64,000 nucleotides of DNA from Alentia gelatinosa (GCA_950022655.1 OX465589.1:31907970-31971969); one strand, 5' to 3'. Positions 9,559 to 23,499 are shown, counted from the first letter of the stretch. Translations and numbers: made by a program. The notes: generated from the letters alone by a model not told the origin.

Positions 9559-11317
9559 GGGTGAGACAGTTAGGCTGGGTGAGACAGACTCAGGCAGAGT
9601 GAGACAGACTCAGGCAGGGTGAGACAGACTCGGGAAGGGTGAGTTGAGACAGACTCAGGCAGGGTGAGACAGACTCTGGCAGGATGATGAGAGACAGACT
9701 CAGGCAGGGTATAAAAGACACGGGCAGGGCGAGATAGGCTTGGGCAGGGTGATGAGAAACAGACTTGGACAATGTGAGACAGACATGGGCAGGATAATGT
9801 GAGACAAACTGGGGCAGGGTGAGACAGAGTCAGGCAGGGTGAGACAGACTCAGGAAGGGTGAGGTGAGACAGAGTCAGGCAGGGTGAGACAGACTTGGGC
9901 AGGGTGATGAGAGACAGACTCAGGCAGGGTATGACAGACTTGGGTAGAGCGACATAGACTTGAGCAGAGTGATGAGAGACAGACTGGGGCAGGGTGAGAC
10001 AGACTCACACAGGATGAGACAGACTCAGACAGGGTGAGACAGACTCGGGCAGGGTTAGGTAATACAGACTCAGGCAGGGTGAAACAGACTCAGTCAGGGT
10101 GAAGGGAGACAGACAGAGGGAGGGTATAACAGACATGGGCAGTTTCAGGTTAGACAGACTAGGGTAGGTCGAGACAGACTGGGGCAGGGTAAGTTGAGAC
10201 AGACTGGGACAGGGTGAGAAAGACATGGGCAGGATAATGAGAGACAGACTGGGGCAGGGGTAGACAGAGTCAGGCAGGGTGAGACAGACTCGGGAAGGGT
10301 GAGACAATCTCGGGCAGGGTGATGAGAGACAGACTCAGGGAGGGTATGACAGACTCGGGCAGGCCTACTTAATTGGTCGCTAGTTTATGCAGCGACCTTG
10401 ATATTGACTGCACTTGTTACTGATAGATTGGCCATCAACCCCTGTCTGTGCTGAGCTCCTCACTCTCAGTCGGATAGATTGACGTGCCGTACCGTACGCA
10501 GAATTTAACTCACTGTCGCCCAAATTATCATAGCCCAAGACATCTAAGGATGATACGTACCAAATGCGGATATTCACTTCCAGTTAGAATTCAGCCATGA
10601 GACTTTAACACCAGTTAGGGACACATATAACCTACGATCACCTAAAATATGAAGAAAATCGGCCAATTAGATCTAACGATATTCCTATTTGAATCTGGTT
10701 GTATCAAATGCTGCTCTGGTGGCCAGTGTAGGCCTACTTAATTGGTCGCTAGTTTATGCAGCGACCTTGATATTGACTGCACTTGTTACTGATAGATTGG
10801 CCATCAACCCCTGTCTGTGCTGAGCTCCTCACTCTCAGTCGGATAGATTGACGTGCCGTACCGTACGCAGAATTTAACTCACTGTCGCCCAAATTATCAT
10901 AGCCCAAGACATCTAAGGATGATACGTACCAAATGCGGATATTCACTTCCAGTTAGAATTCAGCCATGAGACCTTAACACCAGTTAGGGACACATATAAC
11001 CTACAATCACCTAAAATATGAAGAAAATCGGCCGCTTGGATCTAACGACATTCACGTTTGAATATGGTTGTATCAAATGCTGCTCTGGTGGCCAGTGTAC
11101 TGACGCTGGGTGACTATGATAAGAACTAACGTTTTAATTGACAGGTCCTGCCACCTGGTGTATTATGTGAAACCAGGTTCCTCACTACATTCATAACGCC
11201 CTTAACATGCCCTCTTCCTGTCAGACTCAGTGGTCTAGAGGTAGTGTCAGCAAGGGAAACCTATGGTTGAGAGTTCAATCCCCTTCCATGCAGAGCGGTT
11301 TTTTTTCCAAGAGTCAT
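9559..11317 (+). repeat. Unit 6 (1759 bp)
   Basis: A 9559-10360, B1 10361-10729, B2 10730-11098, C 11099-11317. From 9920 on it is the copy of unit 0 at +9919, including the mosaic second B and the attcctattt variant of B1. Confidence 0.94.
11224..11306 (+). promoter_or_regulatory. tRNA-like Pol III module 7
   Basis: Boxes intact; tract gg+T8+cc, the same rare form as module 1, 9919 bp away. Confidence 0.55.
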
Positions 11318-13445
11318 GGGTGAGACAGTTAGGCTGGGTGAGACAGACTCAGGCAGAGTGAGACAGACTCAGGCAGGGTGAGACAGACTCGGGAAGGGTG
11401 AGTTGAGACAGACTCAGGCAGGGTGAGACAGACTCTGGCAGGATGATGAGAGACAGACTCAGGCAGGGTATAAAAGACACGGGCAGGGCGAGATAGGCTT
11501 GGGCAGGGTGATGAGAAACAGACTTGGACAATGTGAGACAGACATGGGCGGGATAATGTGAGACAAACTGGGGCAGGGTGAGACAGAGTCAGGCAGGGTG
11601 AGACAGACTCAGGAAGGGTGAGGTGAGACAGAGTCAGGCAGGGTGAGACAGACTTGGGCAGGGTGATGAGAGACAGACTCAGGCAGGGTATGACAAACTT
11701 GGGTAGAGTGACATAGACTTGAGCAGAGTGATGAGAGACAGACTGGGGCAGGGTGAGACAGACTCACACAGGATGAGACAGACTCAGACAGGGTGAGACA
11801 GACTCGGGCAGGGTTAGGTAATACAGACTCAGGCAGGGTGAAACAGACTCGGTCAGGGTGAAGGGAGACAGACAGAGGGAGGGTATAACAGACATGGGCA
11901 GTTTCAGGTTAGACAGACTAGGGTAGGTCGAGACAGACTGGGGCAGGGTAAGTTGAGACAGACTGGGACAGGGTGAGAAAGACATGGGCAGGATAATGAG
12001 AGACAGACTGGGGCAGGGTTAGACAGAGTCAGGCAGGGTGAGACAGACTCGGGAAGGGTGAGACAATCTCGGGCCGGGTGATGAGAGACAGACTCAGGGA
12101 GGGTATGACAGACTCGGGCAGGCCTACTTAATTGGTCGCTAGTTTATGCAGCGACCTTGATATTGACTGCACTTGTTACTGATAGATTGGCCATCAACCC
12201 CTGTCTGTGCTGAGCTCCTCACTCTCAGTCGGATAGATTGACGTGCCGTACCGTACGCAGAATTTAACTCACTGTCGCCCAAATTATCATAGCCCAAGAC
12301 ATCTAAGGATGATACGTACCAAATGCGGATATTCACTTCCAGTTAGAATTCAGCCATGAGACTTTAACACCAGTTAGGGACACATATAACCTACGATCAC
12401 CTAAAATATGAAGAAAATCGGCCAATTAGATCTAACGATATTCGTGTTTGAATCTGGTTGTATCAAATGCTGCTCTGGTGGCCAGTGTAGGCCTACTTAA
12501 TTGGTCGCTAGTTTATGCAGCGACCTTGATATTGACTGCACTTGTTACTGATAGATTGGCCATCAACCCCTGTCTGTGCTGAGCTCCTCACTCTCAGTCG
12601 GATAGATTGACGTGCCGTACCGTACGCAGAATTTAACTCACTGTCGCCCAAATTATCATAGCCCAAGACATCTAAGGATGATACGTACCAAATGCGGATA
12701 TTCACTTCCAGTTAGAATTCAGCCATGAGACTTTAACACCAGTTAGGGACACATATAACCTACGATCACCTAAAATATGAAGAAAATCGGCCAATTAGAT
12801 CTAACGATATTCGTGTTTGAATCTGGTTGTATCAAATGCTGCTCTGGTGGCCAGTGTAGGCCTTCTTAATTGGTCGCTAGTTTATGCAGCGACCTTGATA
12901 TTGACTGCACTTGTTACTGATAGATTGGCCATCAACCCCTGTCTGTGCTGAGCTCCTCACTCTCAGTCGAATAGATTGATGGGCCTTACCTTACGCAGAA
13001 TTTAACTGACTGTCGTCCAAATTATCATAGCCCAAGACATCTGAGGATGATGCGTACCAAATGCGGAAATTCACTTCCCGTTGGAATATGGCCATGAAAC
13101 TTTTACACGAGTTAGGGACGCATATAACCTACGATCACCTAAAATATGAAGAAAATCGGCCGCTTGGATCTAACGACATTCACGTTTGAATATGGTTGTA
13201 TCAAATGCTGCTATGGTGGCCAGTGTACTGACGCTGGGTGACTATGATAAGAACTAACGTTTTAATTGACAGGTCCTGCCACCTGGTGTATTATGTGAAA
13301 CCAGGTTCCTCACTACATTCATAACGCCCTTAACATGCCCTCTTCCTGTCAGACTCAGTGGTCTAGAGGTAGTGTCAGCAAGGGAAACCTATGGTTGAGA
13401 GTTCAATCCCCTTCCATGCAGAGCGGTTTTTTTTTCAAGAGTCAT
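11318..13445 (+). repeat. Unit 7, three-B form (2128 bp)
   Basis: A 11318-12119, B copies 12120-12488, 12489-12857 and 12858-13226, C 13227-13445. Copy of unit 1 at +9919, with the same aggccttctt start of the third B. A private change is acacgagttag near 13107. Confidence 0.93.
13352..13435 (+). promoter_or_regulatory. tRNA-like Pol III module 8
   Basis: Boxes intact; tract gg+T9. Confidence 0.55.
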
Positions 13446-15184
13446 GGGTGAGACAGTTAGGCTGGGTGAGACAGACTCAGGTAGAGTGAGACAGACTCAG
13501 GCAGGGTGAGACAGACTCGGGAAGGGTGAGTTGAGACAGACTCAGGCAGGGTGAGACAGACTCTGGCAGGATGATGAGAGACAGACTCAGGCAGGGTATA
13601 AAAGACACGGGCAGGGCGAGATAGGCTTGGGCAGGGTGATGAGAAACAGACTTGGACAATGTGAGACAGACATGGGCAGGATAATGTGAGACAAACTGGG
13701 GCAGGGTGAGACAGAGTCAGGCAGGGTGAGACAGACTCAGGAAGGGTGAGGTGAGACAGACTTGGGCAGGGTGATGAGAGACAGACTCAGGCAGGGTATG
13801 ACAGACTTGGGTAGAGCGACATAGACTTGAGCAGAGTGATGAGAGACAGACTGGGGCAGGGTGAGACAGACTCACACAGGATGAGACAGACTCAGACAGG
13901 GTGAGACAGACTCGGGCAGGGTTAGGTAATACAGACTCAGGCAGGGTGAAACAGACTCGGTCAGGGTGAAGGGAGACAGACAGAGGGAGGGTATAACAGA
14001 CATGGGCAGTTTCAGGTTAGACAGACTAGGGTAGGTCGAGACAGACTGGGGCAGGGTAAGTTGAGACAGACGGGGACAGGGTGAGAAAGACATGGGCAGG
14101 ATAATGAGAGACAGACTGGGGCAGGGTTAGACAGAGTCAGGCAGGGTGAGACAGACTCGGGAAGGGTGAGACAATCTCGGGCAGGGTGATGAGAGACAGA
14201 CTCAGGGAGGGTATGACAGACTCGGGCAGGCCTACTTAATTGGTCGCTAGTTTATGCAGCGACCTTGATATTGACTGCACTTGTTACTGATAGATTGGCC
14301 ATCAACCCCTGTCTGTGCTGAGCTCCTCACTCTCAGTCGGATAGATTGACGTGCCGTACCGTACGCAGAATTTAACTCACTGTCGCCCAAATTATCATAG
14401 CCCAAGACATCTAAGGATGATACGTACCAAATGCGGATATTCACTTCCAGTTAGAATTCAGCCATGAGACTTTAACACCAGTTAGGGACACATATAACCT
14501 ACGATCACCTAAAATATGAAGAAAATCGGCCAATTAGATCTAACGATATTCGTGTTTGAATCTGGTTGTATCAAATGCTGCTCTGGTGGCCAGTGTAGGC
14601 CTACTTAATTGGTCGCTAGTTTATGCAGCGACCTTGATATTGACTGCACTTGTTACTGATAGATTGGCCATCAACCCCTGTCTGTGCTGAGCTCCTCACT
14701 CTCAGTCGAATAGATTGATGGGCCTTACCTTACGCAGAATTTAACTGACTGTCGTCCAAATTATCATAGCCCAAGACATCTGAGGATGATGCGTACCAAA
14801 TGCGGAAATTCACTTCCCGTTGGAATATGGCCATGAAACTTTAACACCAGTTAGGGACACATATAACCTACGATCACCTAAAATATGAAGAAAATCGGCC
14901 GCTTGGATCTAACGACATTCACGTTTGAATATGGTTGTATCAAATGCTGCTCTGGTGGCCAGTGTACTGACGCTGGGTGACTATGATAAGAACTAACGTT
15001 TTAATTGACAGGTCCTGCCACCTGGTGTATTATGTGAAACCAGGTTCCTCACTTCATTATTAACGCCCTTAACATGCCCTCTTCCTGTCAGACTCAGTGG
15101 TCTAGAGGTAGTGTCAGCAAGGGAAACCTATGGTTGAGAGTTCAATCCCCTTCCATGCAGAGCGGGTTTTTTTTCAAGAGTCAT
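13446..15184 (+). repeat. Unit 8 (1739 bp)
   Basis: A 13446-14227 (782 bp), B1 14228-14596, B2 14597-14965, C 14966-15184. C has acttcattattaacg from 15051, a variant found elsewhere only at 47432. Confidence 0.94.
15091..15174 (+). promoter_or_regulatory. tRNA-like Pol III module 9
   Basis: Boxes intact; tract ggg+T8, the second commonest form. Confidence 0.55.
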
Positions 15185-16943
15185 GGGTGAGACAGTTAGG
15201 CTGGGTGAGACAGACTCAGGCAGAGTGAGACAGACTCAGGCAGGGTGAGACAGACTCGGGAAGGGTGAGTTGAGACAGACTCAGGCAGGGTGAGACAGAC
15301 TCTGGCAGGATGATGAGAGACAGACTCAGGCAGGGTATAAAAGACACGGGCAGGGCGAGATAGGCTTGGGCAGGGTGATGAGAAACAGACTTGGACAATG
15401 TGAGACAGACATGGGCAGGATAATGTGAGACAAACTGGGGCAGGGTGAGACAGAGTCAGGCAGGGTGAGACAGACTCAGGAAGGGTGAGGTGAGACAGAG
15501 TCAGGCAGGGTGAGACAGACTTGGGCAGGGCGATGAGAGACAGACTCAGGCAGGGTATGACAGACTTGGGTAGAGCGACATAGACTTGAGCAGAGTGATG
15601 AGAGACAGACTGGGGCAGGGTGAGACAGACTCACACAGGATGAGACAGACTCAGACAGGGTGAGACAGACTCGGGCAGGGTTAGGTAATACAGACTCAGG
15701 CAGGGTGAAACAGACTCGGTCAGGGTGAAGGGAGACAGACAGAGGGAGGGTATAACAGACATGGGCAGTTTCAGGTTAGACAGACTAGGGTAGGTCGAGA
15801 CAGACTGGGGCAGGGTAAGTTGAGACAGACTGGGACAGGGTGAGAAAGACATGGGCAGGATAATGAGAGACAGACTGGGGCAGGGTTAGACAGAGTCAGG
15901 CAGGGTGAGACAGACTCGGAAAGGGTGAGACAATCTCGGGCAGGGTGATGAGAGACAGACTCAGGGAGGGTATGACAGACTCGGGCAGGCCTACTTAATT
16001 GGTCGCTAGTTTATGCAGCGACCTTGATATTGACTGCACTTGTTACTGATAGATTGGCCATCAACCCCTGTCTGTGCTGAGCTCCTCACTCTCAGTCGGA
16101 TAGATTGACGGGCCGTACCGTACGCAGAATTTAACTCACTGTCGCCCAAATTATCATAGCCCAAGACATCTAAGGATGATACGTACCAAATGCGGATATT
16201 CACTTCCAGTTAGAATTCAGCCATGAGACTTTAACACCAGTTAGGGACACATATAACCTACGATCACCTAAAATATGAAGAAAATCGGCCAATTAGATCT
16301 ACCGATATTCGTGTTTGAATCTGGTTGTATCAAATGTTGCTCTGGTGGCCAGTGTAGGCCTACTTAATTGGTCGCTAGTTTATGCAGCGACCTTGATATT
16401 GACTACACTTGTTACTGATAGATTGGCCATCAACCCCTGTCTGTGCTGAGCTCCTCACTCTCAGTCAAATAGATTGATGGGCCTTACCTTACGCAGAATT
16501 TAACTGACTGTCGTCCAAATTATCATAGCCCAAGACATCTGAGGATGATGCGTACCAAATGCGGAAATTCACTTCGCGTTTGAATATGGCCATGAAACTT
16601 TAACACCAGTTAGGGACACATATAACCTACGATCACCTAAAATATGAAGAAAATCGGCCGCTTGGATCTAACGACATTCACGTTTGAATATGGTTGTATC
16701 AAATGCTGCTCTGGTGGCCAGTGTACTGACGCTGGGTGACTATGATAAGAACTAACGTTTTAATTGACAGGTCCTACCACCTGGTGTATTATGTGAAACC
16801 AGGTTCCTCACTACATTCATAACGCCCTTAACATGCCCTCTTCCTGTCAGACTCAGTGGTCTAGAGGTAGTGTCAGCAAGGGAAACCTATGGTTGAGAGT
16901 TCAATCCCCTTCCATGCAGAGCGGGTTTTTTTTCAAGAGTCAT
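15185..16943 (+). repeat. Unit 9 (1759 bp)
   Basis: A 15185-15986 (802 bp), B1 15987-16355, B2 16356-16724, C 16725-16943. A carries gcgatgagag near 15530 and ctcggaaaggg at 15920, both repeated at +32381 in unit 28. C has cctaccacctgg, which damages nothing in the A or B box. Confidence 0.94.
16850..16933 (+). promoter_or_regulatory. tRNA-like Pol III module 10
   Basis: Boxes intact; tract ggg+T8. Confidence 0.55.
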
Positions 16944-18682
16944 GGGTGAGACAGTTAGGCTGGGTGAGACAGACTCAGGCAGAGTGAGACAGACTCAGGC
17001 AGGGTGAGACAGACTCAGGAAGGGTGAGGTGAGACAGAGTCAGGCAGGGTGAGACAGACTTGGGCAGGGTGATGAGAGACAGACTCAGGCAGGGTATAAA
17101 AGACACGGGCAGGGCGAGATAGGCTTGGGTAGGGTGATGAGAAACAGACTTGGACAATGTGAGACAGACATGGGCAGGATAATGTGAGACAAACTGGGGC
17201 AGGGTGAGACAGAGTCAGGCAGGGTGAGACAGACTCAGGAAGGGTGAGGTGAGACAGACTTGGGCAGGGTGATGAGAGACAGACTCAGGCAGGGTATGAC
17301 AGACTTGGGTAGAGCGACATAGACTTGAGCAGAGTGATGAGAGACAGACTGGGGCAGGGTGAGACAGACTCACACAGGATGAGACAGACTCAGACAGGGT
17401 GAGACAGACTCGGGCAGGGTTAGGTAATACAGACTCAGGCAGGGTGAAACAGACTCGGTCAGGGTGAAGGGAGACAGACAGAGGGAGGGTATAACAGACA
17501 TGGGCAGTTTCAGGTTAGACAGACTAGGGTAGGTCGAGACAGACTGGGGCAGGGTAAGTTGAGACAGACTGGAACAGGGTGAGAAAGACATGGGCAGGAT
17601 AATGAGAGACAGACTGGGGCAGGGTTAGACAGAGTCAGGCAGGGTGAGACAGACTCGGGAAGGGTGAGACAATCTCGGGCAGAGTGATGAGAGACAGACT
17701 CAGGGAGGGTATGACAGACTCGGGCAGGCCTACTTAATTGGTCGCGAGTTTATGCAGCGACCTTGATATTGACTGCACTTGTTACTGATAGATTGGCCAT
17801 CAACCCCTGTCTGTGCTGAGCTCCTCACTCTCAGTCGGATAGATTGACGTGCCGTACCGTACGCAGAATTTAACTCACTGTCGCCCAAATTATCATAGCC
17901 CAAGACATCTAAGGATGATACGTACCAAATGCGGATATTCACTTCCAGTTAGAATTCAGCCATGAGACTTTAACATTAGTTAGGGACACATATAACCTAC
18001 GATCACCTAAAATATGAAGAAAATCGGCCAATTAGATCTAACGATATTCGTGTTTTAATCTGGTTGTATCAAATGCTGCTCTGGTGGCCAGTGTAGGCCT
18101 ACTTAATTGGTCGCTAGTTTATGCAGCGACCTTGATATTGACTGCACTTGTTACTGATAGATTGGCCATCAACCCCTGTCTGTGCTGAGCTCCTCACTCT
18201 CAGTCAAATAGATTGATGGGCCTTACCTTACGCAGAATTTAACTGACTGTCGTCCAAATTATCATAGCCCAAGACATCTGAGGATGATGCGTACCAAATG
18301 CGGAAATTCACTTCCCGTTGGAATATGGCCATGAAACTTTAACACCAGTTAGGGACACATATAACCTACGATCACCTAAAATATGAAGAAAATCGGCCGC
18401 TTGGATCTAACGACATTCACGTTTGAATATGGTTGTATCAAATGCTGCTCTGGTGGCCAGTGTACTGACGCTGGGTGACTATGATAAGAACTAACGTTTT
18501 AATTGACAGGTCCTGCCACCTGGTGTATTATGTGAAACCAGGTTCCTCACTACATTCATAACGCCCTTAACATGCCCTTTTCCTGTCAGACTCAGTGGTC
18601 TAGAGGTAGTGTCAGCAAGGGAAACCTATGGTTGAGAGTTCAATCCCCTTCCATGCAGAGCGGTTTTTTTTTCAAGAGTCAT
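16944..18682 (+). repeat. Unit 10, patched A block (1739 bp)
   Basis: A 16944-17725, B1 17726-18094, B2 18095-18463, C 18464-18682. Between about 17018 and 17070 the A block carries the sequence normally found some 200 bp further right in A (gaggtgagacagagtcagg, acttgggcagggtgatg), as if converted from it. B1 has the G variant in its inverted repeat. Confidence 0.94.
18589..18672 (+). promoter_or_regulatory. tRNA-like Pol III module 11
   Basis: Boxes intact; tract gg+T9. Just upstream the C block has gccctttt instead of gccctctt. Confidence 0.55.
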
Positions 18683-20421
18683 GGGTGAGACAGTTAGGCT
18701 GGGTGAGACAGACTCAGGCAGAGTGAGACAGACTCAGGCAGGGTGAGACAGACTCGGGAAGGGTGAGTTGAGACAGACTCAGGCAGGGTGAGACAGACTC
18801 TGGCAGGATGATGAGAGACAGACTCAGGCAGGGTATAAAAGACACGGGCAGGGCGAGATAGGCTTGGGCAGGGTGATGAGAAACAGACTTGGACAATGTG
18901 AGACAGACATGGGCAGGATAATGTGAGACAAACTGGGGCAGGGTGAGACAGAGTCAGGCAGGGTGAGACAGACTCAGGAAGGGTGAGGTGAGACAGACTT
19001 GGGCAGGGTGATGAGAGACAGACTCAGGCAGGGTATGACAGACTTGGGTAGAGCGACATAGACTTGAGCAGAGTGATGAGAGACAGACTGGGGCAGGGTG
19101 AGACAGACTCACACAGGATGAGACAGACTCAGACAGGGTGAGACAGACTCGGGCAGGGTTAGGTAATACAGACTCAGGCAGGGTGAAACAGACTCGGTCA
19201 GGGTGAAGGGAGACAGACAGAGGGAGGGTATAACAGACATGGGCAGTTTCAGGTTAGACAGACTAGGGTAGGTCGAGACAGACTGGGGCAGGGTAAGTTG
19301 AGACAGACGGGGACAGGGTGAGAAAGACATGGGCAGGATAATGAGAGACAGACTGGGGCAGGGTTAGACAGAGTCAGGCAGGGTGAGACAGACTCGGGAA
19401 GGGTGAGACAATCTCGGGCAGGGTGATGAGAGACAGACTCAGGGAGGGTATGACAGACTCGGGCAGGCCTACTTAATTGGTCGCGAGTTTATGCAGCGAC
19501 CTTGATATTGACTGCACTTGTTACTGATAGATTGGCCATCAACCCCTGTCTGTGCTGAGCTCCTCACTCTCAGTCGGATAGATTGACGTGCCGTACCGTA
19601 CGCAGAATTTAACTCACTGTCGCCCAAATTATCATAGCCCAAGACATCTAAGGATGATACGTACCAAATGCGGATATTCACTTCCAGTTAGAATTCAGCC
19701 ATGAGACTTTAACACCAGTTAGGGACACATATAACCTACGATCACCTAAAATATGAAGAAAATCGGCCAATTAGATCTAACGATATTCGTGTTTGAATCT
19801 GGTTGTATCAAATGTTGCTCTGGTGGCCAGTGTAGGCCTACTTAATTGGTCGCTAGTTTATGCAGCGACCTTGATATTGACTACACTTGTTACTGATAGA
19901 TTGGCCATCAACCCCTGTCTGTGCTGAGCTCCTCACTCTCAGTCAAATAGATTGATGGGCCTTACCTTACGCAGAATTTAACTGACTGTCGTCCAAATTA
20001 TCATAGCCCAAGACATCTGAGGATGATGCGTACCAAATGCGGAAATTCACTTCGCGTTGGAATATGGCCATGAAACTTTAACACCAGTTAGGGACACATA
20101 TAACCTACGATCACCTAAAATATGAAGAAAATCGGCCGCTTGGATCTAACGACATTCACGTTTGAATATGGTTGTATCAAATGCTGCTCTGGTGGCCAGT
20201 GTACTGACGCTGGGTGACTATGATAAGAACTAACGTTTTAATTGACAGGTCCTGCCACCTGGTGTATTATGTGAAACCAGGTTCCTCACTACATTCATAA
20301 CGCCCTTAACATGCCCTCTTCCTGTCAGACTCAGTGGTCTAGAGGTAGTGTCAGCAAGGGAAACCTATGGTTGAGAGTTCAATCCCCTTCCATGCAGAGC
20401 GGGTTTTTTTTCAAGAGTCAT
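18683..20421 (+). repeat. Unit 11 (1739 bp)
   Basis: A 18683-19464 (782 bp), B1 19465-19833, B2 19834-20202, C 20203-20421. B2 carries gactacactt near 19879 and ttcgcgttgg near 20053; unit 16 repeats both at +8335. Confidence 0.94.
20328..20411 (+). promoter_or_regulatory. tRNA-like Pol III module 12
   Basis: Boxes intact; tract ggg+T8. Confidence 0.55.
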
Positions 20422-21960
20422 GGGTGAGACAGTTAGGCTGGGTGAGACAGACTCAGGCAGAGTGAGACAGACTCAGGCAGGGTGAGACAGACTCAGGAAG
20501 GGTGAGGTGAGACAGAGTCAGGCAGGGTGAGACAGACTTGGGCAGGGTGATGAGAGACAGACTCAGGCAGGGTATGACAGACTTGGGTAGAGCGACATAG
20601 ACTTGAGCAGAGTGATGAGAGACAGACTGGGGCAGGGTGAGACAGACTCACACAGGATGAGACAGACTCAGACAGGGTGAGACAGACTCGGGCAGGGTTA
20701 GGTAATACAGACTCAGGCAGGGTGAAACAGACTCGGTCAGGGTGAAGGGAGACAGACAGAGGGAGGGTATAACAGACATGGGCAGTTTCAGGTTAGACAG
20801 ACTAGGGTAGGTCGAGACAGACTGGGGCAGGGTAAGTTGAGACAGACGGGGACAGGGTGAGAAAGACATGGGCAGGATAATGAGAGACAGACTGGGGCAG
20901 GGTTAGACAGAGTCAGGCAGGGTGAGACAGACTCGGGAAGGGTGAGACAATCTCGGGCAGGGTGATGAGAGACAGACTCAGGGAGGGTATGACAGACTCG
21001 GGCAGGCCTACTTAATTGGTCGCTAGTTTATGCAGCGACCTTGATATTGACTGCACTTGTTACTGATAGATTGGCCATCAACCCCTGTCTGTGCTGAGCT
21101 CCTCACTCTCAGTCGGATAGATTGACGTGCCGTACCGTACGCAGAATTTAACTCACTGTCGCCCAAATTATCATAGCCCAAGACATCTAAGGATGATACG
21201 TACCAAATGCGGATATTCACTTCCAGTTAGAATTCAGCCATGAGACTTTAACACCAGTTAGGGACACATATAACCTACGATCACCTAAAATATGAAGAAA
21301 ATCGGCCAATTAGATCTAACGATATTCGTGTTTGAATCTGGTTGTATCAAATGCTGCTCTGGTGGCCAGTGTAGGCCTACTTAATTGGTCGCTAGTTTAT
21401 GCAGCGACCTTGATATTGACTGCACTTGTTACTGATAGATTGGCCATCAACCCCTGTCTGTGCTGAGCTCCTCACTCTCAGTCGAATAGATTGATGGGCC
21501 TTACCTTACGCAGAATTTAACTGACTGTCGTCCAAATTATCATAGCCCAAGACATCTGAGGATGATGCGTACCAAATGCGGAAATTCACTTCCCGTTGGA
21601 ATATGGCCATGAAACTTTAACACCAGTTAGGGACACATATAACCTACGATCACCTAAAATATGAAGAAAATCGGCCGCTTGGATCTAACGACATTCACGT
21701 TTGAATATGGTTGTATCAAATGCTGCTCTGGTGGCCAGTGTACTGACGCTGGGTGACTATGATAAGAACTAACGTTTTAATTGACAGGTCCTGCCACCTG
21801 GTGTATTATGTGAAACCAGGTTCCTCACTACATTCATAACGCCCTTAACATGCCCTCTTCCTGTCAGACTCAGTGGTCTAGAGGTAGTGTCAGCAAGGGA
21901 AACCTATGGTTGAGAGTTCAATCCCCTTCCATGCAGAGCAGGTTTTTTTTCAAGAGTCAT
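20422..21960 (+). repeat. Unit 12, short A (1539 bp)
   Basis: A 20422-21003 (582 bp), B1 21004-21372, B2 21373-21741, C 21742-21960. A lacks 220 bp (11 times 20) relative to the 802-bp form, including the TATAAAAG site. Confidence 0.94.
21867..21950 (+). promoter_or_regulatory. tRNA-like Pol III module 13
   Basis: Boxes intact; tract agg+T8 (A at 21940), shared only with module 18. Confidence 0.55.
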
Positions 21961-23499
21961 GGGTGAGACAGTTAGGCTGGGTGAGACAGACTCAGGCAGA
22001 GTGAGACAGACTCAGGCAGGGTGAGACAGACTCAGGAAGGGTGAGGTGAGACAGAGTCAGGCAGGGTGAGACAGACTTGGGCAGGGTGATGAGAGACAGA
22101 CTCAGGCAGGGTATGACAGACTTGGGTAGAGCGACATAGACTTGAGCAGAGTGATGAGAGACAGACTGGGGCAGGGTGAGACAGACTCACACAGGATGAG
22201 ACAGACTCAGACAGGGTGAGACAGACTCGGGCAGGGTTAGGTAATACAGACTCAGGCAGGGTGAAACAGACTCGGTCAGGGTGAAGGGAGACAGACAGAG
22301 GGAGGGTATAACAGACATGGGCAGTTTCAGGTTAGACAGACTAGGGTAGGTCGAGACAGACTGGGGCAGGGTAAGTTGAGACAGACGGGGACAGGGTGAG
22401 AAAGACATGGGCAGGATAATGAGAGACAGACTGGGGCAGGGTTAGACAGAGTCAGGCAGGGTGAGACAGACTCGGGAAGGGTGAGACAATCTCGGGCAGG
22501 GTGATGAGAGACAGACTCAGGGAGGGTATGACAGACTCGGGCAGGCCTACTTAATTGGTCGCTAGTTTATGCAGCGACCTTGATATTGACTGCACTTGTT
22601 ACTGATAGATTGGCCATCAACCCCTGTCTGTGCTGAGCTCCTCACTCTCAGTCGGATAGATTGACGTGCCGTACCGTACCCAGAATTTAACTCACTGTCG
22701 CCCAAATTATCATAGCCCAAGACATCTAAGGATGATACGTACCAAATGCGGATATTCACTTCCAGTTAGAATTTAGCCATGAGACTTTAACAATAGTTAG
22801 GGACACATATAACCTACGATCACCCAAAATATGAAGAAAATCGGCCAATTAGATCTAACGATATTCGTGTTTGAATCTGGTTGTATCAAATGCTGCTCTG
22901 GTGGCCAGTGTAGGCCTACTTAATTGGTCGCTAGTTTATGCAGCGACCTTGATATTGACTGCACTTGTTACTGATAGATTGGCCATCAACCCCTGTCTGT
23001 GCTGAGCTCCTCACTCTCAGTCGAATAGATTGATGGGCCTTACCTTACGCAGAATTTAACTGACTGTCGTCCAAATTATCATAGCCCAAGACATCTGAGG
23101 ATGATGCGTACTAAATGCGGAAATTCACTTCCCTTTGGAATATGGCCATGAAACTTTAACACCAGTTAGGGACACATATAACCTACGATCACCTAAAATA
23201 TGAAGAAAATCGGCCGCTTGGATCTAACGACATTCACGTTTGAATATGGTTGTATCAAATGCTGCTCTGGTGGCCAGTGTACTGACGCTGGGTGACTATG
23301 ATAAGAACTAACGTTTTAATTGACAGGTCCTGCCACCTGGTGTATTATGTGAAACCAGGTTCCTCACTACATTCATAACGCCCTTAACATGCCCTCTTCC
23401 TGTCAGACTCAGTGGTCTAGAGGTAGTGTCAGCAAGGGAAACCTATGGTTGAGAGTTCAATCCCCTTCCATGCAGAGCGGGTTTTTTTTCAAGAGTCAT
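21961..23499 (+). repeat. Unit 13, short A (1539 bp)
   Basis: A 21961-22542 (582 bp, same junction as unit 12), B1 22543-22911, B2 22912-23280, C 23281-23499. B1 has tacccagaa at 22680 and caatagttagg near 22789, both shared only with unit 18. Confidence 0.94.
23406..23489 (+). promoter_or_regulatory. tRNA-like Pol III module 14
   Basis: Boxes intact; tract ggg+T8. Confidence 0.55.

Larger units (their letters stand above)
9920..15350 (+). repeat. Multi-unit duplication, copy 2 (offset 9919 bp)
   Basis: Partner of 1 to about 5430. It differs at few positions, for example ccgtacgc instead of ctgtacgc (B copy at 12489 against 2570) and acttcattattaacg instead of actacattcataacg near 15051. 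The low divergence with shared private variants indicates a recent block duplication. Confidence 0.85.
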
